A program made the position numbers and the translations under genes. Shown in pieces: positions 1 to 6,959 of a stretch of 13,242 nt of DNA; within the stretch, counting starts at the first letter, position 1; every line of letters begins with the position of its first letter. Below the pieces are notes generated by a model that was not told where the DNA came from, did not search any database, and worked only from the letters and a program-made list of their open reading frames with translations. This stretch comes from an uncultured Desulfobacterales bacterium (GTDB lineage: Bacteria; Desulfobacterota; Desulfobacteria; Desulfobacterales; G020354645), in contig CAMYNZ010000061.1 of NCBI GenBank assembly GCA_947259865.1, forward strand, positions 1-13,242, given 5' to 3'.

Positions 1-177
1 ATCGGCTCTTTGGGCCTGTTGGGTCCTAGCTCAAAGCAACGCCCAAAGGGTAAGCAAAACGGAAAAGAACAAGCCGAAATTGAAAGGATGGCTAAGGCCT
101 TGTTGCCAGGTAAACCCTTGAGTCCCGGAAGCCTCGGACCCTTATCTCCAATCATATTGATGAAGAACCAAAAGTAA
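1..177 (+). CDS. 3' end of an unidentified gene (partial)
   Basis: The frame is open from the first base to a TAA at 175-177, giving 58 residues. They are rich in Gly, Pro, Leu, Lys and Gln, with short runs such as PGKPLSPGSLGPLSP, and there is no recognisable domain. The gene starts outside the window, so its function cannot be judged. A hairpin terminator about 25 nt downstream supports this being the real end of a plus-strand transcript. The low-complexity tail could belong to many kinds of protein, or the frame could be open by chance. Confidence 0.4.
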   Translation: MGSLGLLGPSSKQRPKGKQNGKEQAEIERMAKALLPGKPLSPGSLGPLSPIILMKNQK

Positions 178-200
178 TTACCCGGCTGTAATTCCATTAA

Positions 201-228
201 AAAAGGCGGAAAAATATTTCCGCCTTTT
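201..228. terminator. Hairpin terminator, probably bidirectional
   Basis: A perfect 12-bp inverted repeat (AAAAGGCGGAAA at 201-212, TTTCCGCCTTTT at 217-228) has a 4-nt loop. Read on the minus strand, the stem runs into six T residues, which suits the gene ending at 284. Read on the plus strand, it ends in TTTTGATTT, which suits the partial gene ending at 177. It lies between two convergent genes, the usual place for a shared terminator. Confidence 0.8.
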
Positions 229-283
229 GATTTGGTACCGGCAAAATTTATCCCGACCCCTGCTGTTGACTGTTGAATCGAGA

Positions 284-2539
284 TTAAATGCGGGTCTCAA
301 AAATCCTTTTGTACATGAATCCCGAAAACGATATCAATAACACAAACAGTATCAAAATGAATGCGAGTGTCTGCCAAAAGCCGATTTGCAGCGTCATCCA
401 GCTAAGGCCTATTACCGGCAGCAACCCCCAGCGCACCACTTTTTTTACATTCTGGTGCTCTGCAATAAAATCGGCCAGGGGCGGTGAATGTTTGTAGTAG
501 AAATGGACAGCGGCCGTACCCCAATCACTGGCGTACAATATCCTATCCCTGAAATTGCGCAAAACCATGACATGTTCTTCCATATAGGACCCATACGCCG
601 CGGTTGCGATAAAGCAGCCTTCCACTGAGCCGTCATCATCGCTGTCACCGCCAAAAAGGCTGGCCAGACCTGCGGGGTCGACGATTATGCCGTTGGCGAC
701 ACCATCGGCATCTCCGGCACCCCCATCCTCGAGATTCACCACCATAGATTTTCTATCCGGACTGTAAATGACATTGGCCGAATAATCCTTCCAGCCCTGA
801 ACAGCGTCGTACTTGACCCATTGGGCGTCCTGGGCGGCAGGCGTGGAGAAAAATATGGTGACATCGACCGTATCACCCGGATTATTGAGCAAGAGTTTGA
901 AGCAAACCAGATCCAGCGGCATCACCGGCGGCCGGTTGGCAGTATCTGTAATATCCTGGAGACCGAGGACATCGATTGCTCGAATAGACGCCACGCCGAC
1001 GGCATTGCGGATGCTCACACCAATTTGACCCTGTCCGCCCGCGCTGTTGACGCTTTTGATCAGATTTATCTGACTATTATCTGCTAGACCGTCATTGTCC
1101 AGGTCAACCGACGCATCGACCTCTTTGCCGTCAGGAATACCGTTGGCGTTCATATCATTGCCGGTGACAGTCGTCGTAAATGTACGGGTCGGAGACCAGT
1201 TGGAATCCGCACCGTGGTTATCATAAAATCGTACTTTCCAATAATAGGACTGCCCTTCTTCCAGAATTAAAACCGGGACATCGATTGCGGTCAGCAGTAT
1301 GTCCGTGGTGATATCAAATACGCAAAGGTCGTCAGCGGTCCTGAAAATTTGCCATTGAGTTTGTGCGTGGTAATCATTGATGTCCACATCGATAAACCCA
1401 TGGGTTAGCAGTGTGGGCGCTAAGGCGGTGTTCGGGTTGTTATCGCCGGGGGAACTCAGTTGCGGTGCCTGGGGCTTGTGGTTAAAATTGCCGGGATCTG
1501 AATCATTTCCATCTGAAAGACCGTCATTATCCGAATCCTGATCCAGTAAGTTTATCAGGCCATCACCATCGGGATCCCCATTCCAGCTGGTGCCCCAATA
1601 ACTTAACTCCGCCCCGTCATCCATACCATCGGCATCGGTATCGGCGATATTTGGATTGGTGCCGTAAATATTGGTTTCATCGGAATCCGAGATACCGTCG
1701 GCATCGGTGTCGATGATCGGAATGGTGGGGTCTGCTGGCGCCGAATCAGCGCCGTCAAGAAAACCATCATTATCCGAATCCTGATCCAGTAAGTTTATCA
1801 AACCATCACTATCGGGATCCCCGTTCCAGCTGGTGCCCCAATAACTTAACTCCGCCCCGTCATCCATGCCATCGGCATCGGTATCGGCGATATTCGGATG
1901 GGTGCCGTAAATATTGGTTTCATCGGAATCCGAGATACCGTCGGTATCGGTGTCGATGATCGGAATAGTGGGGTCTGCTGGCGCCGAATCAGCGCCGTCA
2001 AGAAAACCATCATTATCCGAATCCTGATCCAGTAAGTTTATCAGGCCATCACTATCGGGATCCCCGTTCCAGCTGGCACCCCACAGGCTCAGTTCGGCTC
2101 CGTCATCAATCCCGTCAGCATCGGTGTCTGCCAGGTTCGGATTGGTGCCGTACACGCCGGTTTCGTCGGCGTCGGAAATCCCGTCGCCATCTGCATCCGG
2201 TGCCGGGATCGTATGGACAACTTCGTTGGAATATCCGCTTTCATTGGTTGATGTATCATACGCGGTTACGGTAATATAATAGGTTTGGCCGAGACTGAGG
2301 CCGGGGATGGTATGGGTTGTGGTGTCGCCCACATCATCGCTGAACGTATAGGACCGGCTGGAGGTTCCCCAGTAGACAACATATCCGGCTAAATCCGGTT
2401 CTGAATTAGGATCCCAGGCCAGGGTAACATCGGCAGTGTAGGCATTAGAAATGGTAGCTACAATTAACAGGGGAATGAAGAGGAAAGAGAGTACTGCGGG
2501 TTTTAGAAAGTTACCTGGGGCGTTTGTTATATTTGACAT
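284..2539 (-). CDS. Secreted CFI-box-CTERM protein with FnIII and Asp-rich TSP3-like repeats
   Basis: Predicted surface protein of 751 residues. It has a signal peptide (about 1-36), a fibronectin III domain (36-112, with WDPNSEPDLAGYVVYWG and ending in ESGYSNEV), and three 81-residue repeats (115-195, 196-276, 277 to about 349). Each repeat holds several DxDxDG calcium-binding motifs of thrombospondin type 3 kind. A second FnIII-like region follows (357-458), then a choice-of-anchor-U-like region (461-630). The C-terminus carries CFIATAAYGS (Cys642), the FRDR and YYKHSPPLADFIAEH motifs, and two hydrophobic helices (about 704-721 and 722-743). This matches the CFI-box-CTERM type of putative sorting or anchoring tail. 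The start chosen is ATG at 2537-2539: GGAGG lies 7 nt upstream, whereas the GTG two codons earlier (2543-2545) overlaps that ribosome site. The protein probably sits on the cell surface in adhesion or matrix contact, but its ligand is unknown. Confidence 0.88.
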   Translation of the reverse strand: MSNITNAPGNFLKPAVLSFLFIPLLIVATISNAYTADVTLAWDPNSEPDLAGYVVYWGTSSRSYTFSDDVGDTTTHTIPGLSLGQTYYITVTAYDTSTNESGYSNEVVHTIPAPDADGDGISDADETGVYGTNPNLADTDADGIDDGAELSLWGASWNGDPDSDGLINLLDQDSDNDGFLDGADSAPADPTIPIIDTDTDGISDSDETNIYGTHPNIADTDADGMDDGAELSYWGTSWNGDPDSDGLINLLDQDSDNDGFLDGADSAPADPTIPIIDTDADGISDSDETNIYGTNPNIADTDADGMDDGAELSYWGTSWNGDPDGDGLINLLDQDSDNDGLSDGNDSDPGNFNHKPQAPQLSSPGDNNPNTALAPTLLTHGFIDVDINDYHAQTQWQIFRTADDLCVFDITTDILLTAIDVPVLILEEGQSYYWKVRFYDNHGADSNWSPTRTFTTTVTGNDMNANGIPDGKEVDASVDLDNDGLADNSQINLIKSVNSAGGQGQIGVSIRNAVGVASIRAIDVLGLQDITDTANRPPVMPLDLVCFKLLLNNPGDTVDVTIFFSTPAAQDAQWVKYDAVQGWKDYSANVIYSPDRKSMVVNLEDGGAGDADGVANGIIVDPAGLASLFGGDSDDDGSVEGCFIATAAYGSYMEEHVMVLRNFRDRILYASDWGTAAVHFYYKHSPPLADFIAEHQNVKKVVRWGLLPVIGLSWMTLQIGFWQTLAFILILFVLLISFSGFMYKRIFETRI
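1493..2197 (-). repeat. 2.9 tandem copies of a 243-bp coding repeat
   Basis: Three in-frame units with an exact 243-bp period (81 codons): 1955-2197, 1712-1954 and 1493-1711 (the last incomplete). The second and third units are nearly identical in DNA, differing at roughly 3-4% of positions over about 200 bases. The first is more diverged at its start but matches the second at its end. Each unit encodes several DxDxDG loops and a WG.SWNGDPD segment. Confidence 0.92.
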
Positions 2540-2597
2540 GGCCACTCCTCCTTTACTCTTTCCTTTCGATACGGAATAAGAGCAAAGAAGGTGCCAT

Positions 2598-2641
2598 GAC
2601 TGATCCGATGACCCACTTTGTTTGAGACCTCCGGATCAGTC
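2598..2641 (-). promoter_or_regulatory. 10-bp inverted repeat in the leader of the CFI-box gene
   Basis: GACTGATCCG (2598-2607) and CGGATCAGTC (2632-2641) are perfect inverted copies separated by 24 bases. They lie about 60-100 nt upstream of the ATG at 2539. The pair could form an RNA stem in the leader or be a protein-binding site. There is no T-tract, so it is not an intrinsic terminator. It does not match a riboswitch class I recognise. Confidence 0.45.
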
Positions 2642-2779
2642 CAGATTGAAGTTTAATCTAAATATTTGTAAATATTGTATTTTAGAGTGTTTTTGAAGAT
2701 TTGTTTTCAGCAAATAATTTAAAGAAAAATATGGATAATAGCAGCGGTCAATAAAGGGCCCGCAATAATGACGTGCCAG

Positions 2780-2812
2780 TTACAATTTCAGCCGATAATG
2801 ATTACAATTTCA
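2780..2812. repeat. Spaced direct repeat TTACAATTTCA
   Basis: Two exact 11-bp copies at 2780-2790 and 2802-2812 have a 22-bp period, close to two turns of the helix. They sit in the divergent intergenic region, about 145 bp upstream of the -35 element of the cyclase promoter. This is a possible binding site for a regulator, but nothing in the sequence identifies it. Confidence 0.35.
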
Positions 2813-2955
2813 TGTCCTGATTGGTAATTGGAGTTACGAAAGCGTGTTCGTCCAGGAAGGGGTGATCTAAAACTTAAGGGCAGCCGGGCGCTGCGGTGCT
2901 AAAAAATTTGCAATAGTACCGGCAGGCCGGACAGGGCCGCCGACAGGGGTGGTTG

Positions 2956-2984
2956 TTGACAATCTGAAAGTCTTGCCATATAAA
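2956..2984 (+). promoter_or_regulatory. Sigma-70 promoter for the CHASE2 cyclase
   Basis: A perfect -35 TTGACA (2956-2961), a 17-bp spacer and a -10 TATAAA (2979-2984; five of six consensus bases) predict a start of transcription near 2991. The next plus-strand gene begins at 3252, so the mRNA would have a leader of about 260 nt. This is the best-matching promoter seen in the window. Confidence 0.6.
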
Positions 2985-2990
2985 AGAACT

Positions 2991-3251
2991 TGTTGAAATA
3001 ATTTGATAACCAACCGACCACTATCATAAAACCGGCATAAATATTCAGGAACCCGGGGCTTGGTCCCCATGCGGAATGACCTGCTTCGCCGGCCTGGCGC
3101 GCCAGGATACCTGCAAACAGTGAGCGCCGTTATTCGACTGCCCGGCCTTCCTATCCCGGGTGGCGCATCAGCCTGGCCAGGACGGCTGAAGTGTCACCCT
3201 GGAAGTATGGCCAATGGGGTTCTGGGTTTTTAAATGTTGCGTCGTTGACTT
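2991..3251 (+). other. Long GC-rich structured leader upstream of the cyclase
   Basis: This stretch between the predicted transcription start and the cyclase ATG has no convincing coding frame. It contains a 14-bp palindrome CCTGGCGCGCCAGG (3093-3106), nested stems GCGCC/GGCGC (3124-3128 with 3162-3166) around CCCGG/CCGGG (3141-3145 with 3156-3160), and a hairpin CAGCC/GGCTG (3169-3173 with 3184-3188). An alternative pairing GGGTG (3158-3162) with CACCC (3195-3199) would compete with these. It may be a regulatory RNA leader or simply a GC-rich intergenic repeat. I cannot assign it to a known riboswitch family. Confidence 0.35.
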
Positions 3252-5507
3252 ATGGCCTCATTTTTAAAGAAATTCGCCAAGTACCACCATACGGTGATAT
3301 TTGTTTTTATCACTTTGACAGGGCTTTTTACCTATTCTGTGGGGGTTTCGTTTCTGGATCTCATGGAACTCAAAACCATAGATTTGAGATTTCAGACCCG
3401 GGATAGAATTAAACCGGGGCCGGACATCATTCTGGCAGTTGTTGACGAAAAAAGCATTACCCGGGAAGGAAAATGGGTCTGGCCGCGGACAAAATTCGCC
3501 GACCTGGTCGCCAGACTCTCACAGGCCGGCGCCAGCGTGATTGCATTTGATATTGGATTCCTGGAACCGGATAACAAACAGGTCGTTGAGACCATCGCGA
3601 CTATCCAGCGGGATATTAATAAAATAGGTGCCCGCAACCCGGCTATTGAAGATTATCTGGATAAATTAAAAATTGAAAAAGAAAATGACAGGCGCCTGGC
3701 ACAAGCCATAAAAACTTCCAGATCCAAAGTCGTAGTCGGATATTTTTTTCAGATGGATCCCGCAAATGCCGGATATATAACAGAAGAAGAAATTCAGATC
3801 CATCAGCAAAATATCAGCAACTCAATGTATAATGCGGAGCGCTATTCTTCTCGTGACGCTCGCCTTTACCCGCTGTTTGAGCCGGTCTATCCCCAGTCTA
3901 ACATCCAGGCCATTTCCGCAGCAGCCCTGATGTCGGGCTACTTCAACATGATTCCCGACCCAGATGGTGTCGTGCGCTGGTTACCCGGCGTATTAAAGTT
4001 TCGAGACACCCTGTATGCGCCTTTATCCCTGGCTACAGTGAGTGCCTATCGTGATAGCGCCATCGAAATCATAATCGACGACTTCGGTGTGCGAGAAGTA
4101 ACTATCGGGAAGTTAACAATTCCAACCGATGAACAGGGACGGGTTCTGATCAATTACCGCGGTGAAGAAAAATCCTTTCCCCATGTACCGGTAACAGATA
4201 TTTTGAACGGGGATGTTCCTCAAAGTACATTTAAGGATAAAATAGTGATGGTGGGTGCAACCGCCATCGGTATCTATGATCTGCGGGTCACCCCATTCGG
4301 TACCGTTTTTCCAGGGCTTGAAATCCATGCCAATATCGCAGACAGCATTCTTTCGGAAGATTTTTTGTACCGGCCAAACTGGGCGGCCATATTTGATGTT
4401 TTGGCCATACTGGTTATGGGGCTTTTTTTGGGGATTGTGCTTCCCCGGGTAACCGTCATTCCCGGTCTGGCATCCGGGCTGGTCGCATTTTTCAGCTATA
4501 TCATATTTTGTCAATATCTGTTTTCAAAACACGGAATGGTTTTAAACCTTGTCTATCCACTTTCTGTTATCCTGCTGGTGTATGTCAGTATCACAGCCTA
4601 TCGGTATTTTGTTGAAACCCGACAAAAAAGATTTATAAAGGATGCTTTCTCGATTTATCTGGCGCCCACGGTAGTAAAACAGCTTATTGAATCTCCCGAA
4701 CATCTTGAACTGGGGGGTGAAGAACGGGAAATCACTGCATTTTTTTCCGATGTACAGGGGTTCACCAGCATTTCAGAAAGGCTGACGCCCCATGAAATTG
4801 TTGAGCTTTTGAATGAATTTTTAACCGAAATGACCGATATCATTCTGCGGCATGAAGGTACGGTCGATAAATTCGAGGGGGATGCGATTATCGCATTTTT
4901 CGGGGCACCCAACGTTCTCGAAAATCATGCTGAAAGGGCCTGCGCCGCCTCAATAGAAATGCAAAAAAGACTGGCCCGGCTGCGCACCCAATGGAGGGCG
5001 GAAAGCAGACCTGAATTAAAAATGCGCATCGGAATATCCACCGGTTTGGCGGTTGTTGGGAACATGGGTTCCGAAAAACGTCTGGATTATACTATGATGG
5101 GGGATACGGTAAATACGGCCGCGCGATTGGAAGGGGTCAATAAACAATACGGCATCTATACCCTGATCAGTGAAACCACCCGAAAAGCAGCCGGAAATAA
5201 CATCACCGCTAGAGAGGTGGACAGGATTAAAGTCGTTGGAAGAAAAAAGCCCGTAACCATTTTCGAGCTTATAGGGTATAACGAAAACATTGATACATCC
5301 ATCAAAGCGGCCATCGCTAAATACCAGCAAGGCCTGCAGGCCTATCGGGATCAGAATTGGAATCAAGCCATCAAACTCTTTAAGGCCGTCCAGAACATCT
5401 CACCGGATGATGGGCCGAGCAAAACCATGCTGGCACGCTGTTATGAATACAAATTAGAATCCCCTGGTGATCGCTGGAACGGTGCCTATGACCTCAGAGC
5501 AAAGTAG
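3252..5507 (+). CDS. CHASE2-domain class III adenylate cyclase
   Basis: Likely membrane-bound sensor that makes cyclic AMP from ATP. Of 751 residues, an N-terminal helix (about 13-33) is followed by an extracytoplasmic CHASE2 domain (about 35-370), three membrane helices (about 377-397, 402-422, 428-448), a class III cyclase domain (about 485-675) and a TPR-like tail (about 683-735) ending in the family-typical W-N-G-x-Y. Metal-binding Asp500 (FFSDVQGFT) and Asp544 (KFEGDAIIAFFG) are present. So are the transition-state residues Asn621 and Arg625 (NTAARLE). The base-selecting pair is Lys540 and Thr614, which points to ATP and to subclass IIIb. The domains look complete. The ATG at 3252 is the first possible start because TGA at 3246-3248 is in frame just upstream, but there is no clear Shine-Dalgarno site. 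The signal sensed is unknown. The gene stands alone and is convergent with the next one. Confidence 0.92.
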   Translation: MASFLKKFAKYHHTVIFVFITLTGLFTYSVGVSFLDLMELKTIDLRFQTRDRIKPGPDIILAVVDEKSITREGKWVWPRTKFADLVARLSQAGASVIAFDIGFLEPDNKQVVETIATIQRDINKIGARNPAIEDYLDKLKIEKENDRRLAQAIKTSRSKVVVGYFFQMDPANAGYITEEEIQIHQQNISNSMYNAERYSSRDARLYPLFEPVYPQSNIQAISAAALMSGYFNMIPDPDGVVRWLPGVLKFRDTLYAPLSLATVSAYRDSAIEIIIDDFGVREVTIGKLTIPTDEQGRVLINYRGEEKSFPHVPVTDILNGDVPQSTFKDKIVMVGATAIGIYDLRVTPFGTVFPGLEIHANIADSILSEDFLYRPNWAAIFDVLAILVMGLFLGIVLPRVTVIPGLASGLVAFFSYIIFCQYLFSKHGMVLNLVYPLSVILLVYVSITAYRYFVETRQKRFIKDAFSIYLAPTVVKQLIESPEHLELGGEEREITAFFSDVQGFTSISERLTPHEIVELLNEFLTEMTDIILRHEGTVDKFEGDAIIAFFGAPNVLENHAERACAASIEMQKRLARLRTQWRAESRPELKMRIGISTGLAVVGNMGSEKRLDYTMMGDTVNTAARLEGVNKQYGIYTLISETTRKAAGNNITAREVDRIKVVGRKKPVTIFELIGYNENIDTSIKAAIAKYQQGLQAYRDQNWNQAIKLFKAVQNISPDDGPSKTMLARCYEYKLESPGDRWNGAYDLRAK

Positions 5508-5590
5508 GTCGGGTGGGCCTCTCAGTATGCAAATGGGAAACGTGTTCGTTAAAGATCGATCATTCTCATTGTCAAATTCGAGCAGATACG

Positions 5591-5678
5591 CGATGCTGGA
5601 TGATTGATTCTGAATGTTAAGACTTGGGCGGCCCCCATAACCAGTTATCGAGTATCCAGTATCCAGTATCCAGCATCG
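5591..5678. repeat. Heptamer tandem repeat with an 11-bp inverted repeat
   Basis: AGTATCC occurs three times in tandem at 5651-5671, followed by a variant AGCATCG (5672-5678). The last unit, read as ATCCAGCATCG (5668-5678), is a perfect inverted copy of CGATGCTGGAT at 5591-5601, with 66 bases between. It fills the gap between two convergent genes (5508-5755), where I see no gene and no classic T-tract terminator. Confidence 0.6.
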
Positions 5679-5755
5679 GCAATAAATGCTACATTTGTTG
5701 AGTGAAGATATCGACAAGAAATGAACAACCTGGCGCCGCCTGTGTCTTACCATTG

Positions 5756-6817
5756 CTAAGTGTAAATCGCGTTAAGGGGAATAGGCGGATATTTCCAGGC
5801 ATTTGGTTTGGGCAAAATATGCTGGCCACCAACCGTCAGCCAAGATAAATCAGGTTTGATGTCTCTCATTTTACCGTCTTCCGGGGGTCTGGAATGACTG
5901 GTATAGGCATAGGTGGCCTGGAATATACAAATTCTGCGCTTGCCGCTGCGCGCCACGACATAGTTCTTTTTAAAGGTTCGTGGCAAAATGTTATTTTCGA
6001 ACGCAATCTGATCCAGTTCGGCGTCGCTAAAATGCATCAGTATCGCTTTTGAGGCTCCCCTTTCTGATATCCGTATCAGGGCCCGCGACTCACTGCTGCC
6101 GGCATATACCGTAGAAATACAGGGGATGCGTTTCAGATATTGGGTTGCCACCATTGCCGCTGTGCGACGGCCACCGGACATAGACGGTTGTCCATAGTAT
6201 TCGAAGAATTTTTTTTGAATATCCTCTGCGTACTTATCCCCTTTTTCATAAATATCTTTTGATATATATCTGAGATTTCTGGCCAGGTCCTCGGCTGCGT
6301 CTGCGATCGGCCAGTCGATCCTGACGTGGAAGTGGGAAAGCTGGTATCGGTTTTTGCCCGTGGTTCCGGGATCCCTTTGAATCAGGAGGGCATAATCTAC
6401 CGGCAGCAAAATCCGCAAAAAATTTCTAAACTGTGCCGACTCCAGGTATTTAGCATCCCGATCGAATTTGCTCGACAGGGGCAGGTTTTTTGACAGCAGC
6501 AAATTGGATTTTGTGGTCCGGTTGACATCAAAAAAGCGAACATACTTTTTGTGCTCGGGGGGAATACTATCTTCGATAAAAATTATTAAAAACGCATTCT
6601 GGCTTTCATATTCCAGATCCGGGATACGCGCACGGGGTTTTAGTTCCCGTTTTTCAACAAAAGGATACGGGATTTTCCTGTTCCTGAAATTGTTATAGGA
6701 GTCAACCAGTGCATATTGGATCAAGGATTGATCAAGCTCATCTCTGAGTAGCTCATAATAAGACCGCCTCAACCTGTCTGCTTTACTAAGCTCTTCCCTG
6801 ACACACCAGAATGCCAA
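5756..6817 (-). CDS. Hypothetical protein, 353 residues, unrecognised
   Basis: I do not recognise this family. The protein has no signal peptide or membrane helix and looks soluble and basic, with many Arg, Lys, Tyr and Phe. Visible landmarks are a charged N-terminal helix (about 7-40), a hydrophobic strand NAFLIIFIEDS (74-84), an HFHVRIDW segment (162-169), SGGRRTAAMVATQYL (214-228), and a Pro- and aromatic-rich end (WKYPPIPLN, 341-349). The start is taken as TTG at 6815-6817, because GGGAG lies 7 nt upstream and no better start is near. It has its own promoter with inverted sites, so it is probably expressed as a single gene. The Arg-rich SGGRR motif and paired His could suggest nucleic-acid or nucleotide binding, but that is a guess. 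Confidence 0.8.
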   Translation of the reverse strand: MAFWCVREELSKADRLRRSYYELLRDELDQSLIQYALVDSYNNFRNRKIPYPFVEKRELKPRARIPDLEYESQNAFLIIFIEDSIPPEHKKYVRFFDVNRTTKSNLLLSKNLPLSSKFDRDAKYLESAQFRNFLRILLPVDYALLIQRDPGTTGKNRYQLSHFHVRIDWPIADAAEDLARNLRYISKDIYEKGDKYAEDIQKKFFEYYGQPSMSGGRRTAAMVATQYLKRIPCISTVYAGSSESRALIRISERGASKAILMHFSDAELDQIAFENNILPRTFKKNYVVARSGKRRICIFQATYAYTSHSRPPEDGKMRDIKPDLSWLTVGGQHILPKPNAWKYPPIPLNAIYT

Positions 6818-6860
6818 ATTTCTTCTCCCGTGCAGATCGACATTTTACAATTTTGTCTAT

Positions 6861-6912
6861 AACCGTGCTAACTTCTGTTAGGCAAAGGGTACCGTTAAAT
6901 TATAGCACGGTT
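6861..6912 (-). promoter_or_regulatory. Operator-like inverted pair around the promoter of the 353-residue gene
   Basis: AACCGTGCTA (6861-6870) and TAGCACGGTT (6903-6912) are perfect 10-bp inverted copies whose centres are 42 bp apart, four helical turns. On the minus strand the upstream copy covers the end of the -35/-10 spacer and the first two bases of the -10 box. The other lies about 25-35 nt into the transcript. Both arms cannot be in the same mRNA, so this is better read as a DNA site for a dimeric regulator than as an RNA hairpin. Confidence 0.5.
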
Positions 6913-6926
6913 CAGATCAATTACAA
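6899..6926 (-). promoter_or_regulatory. Sigma-70 promoter for the 353-residue gene
   Basis: On the minus strand, -35 TTGTAA (6921-6926), a 16-bp spacer and a perfect -10 TATAAT (6899-6904) predict transcription from about 6892, giving a leader of about 75 nt before the TTG start at 6817. Confidence 0.6.
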
Positions 6927-6959
6927 GGAATTTTTTAGCCTAATTTCAGTACCTTCTGA

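Noticed and set aside
2762..2779. Sigma-54-like promoter on the minus strand (TGGCACG then TTGC)
   Set aside because: The GG and GC dinucleotides are 12 bases apart instead of the required 10, so the -24/-12 geometry is wrong.
2867..3070. 67-codon minus-strand frame in the divergent intergenic region
   Set aside because: It overlaps the strong plus-strand promoter and leader, has no recognisable domain and no clear ribosome site.
2991..3251. Known riboswitch (cyclic-di-GMP, cobalamin, TPP) in the cyclase leader
   Set aside because: I looked for the conserved cores of these classes and did not find them; only generic GC-rich hairpins are present.
4113..4514. 133-codon minus-strand frame antisense to the cyclase
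   Set aside because: It lies wholly inside the CHASE2 cyclase gene, with no domain and an unlikely composition.
5651..5678. CRISPR-like array
   Set aside because: The units are seven bases long, directly abutting and without spacers.
5454..5753. 99-codon minus-strand frame containing ILDTGYSITG
   Set aside because: It runs over the heptamer repeat and into the 3' end of the cyclase, lacks a ribosome site, and its distinctive residues are just the translated repeat.
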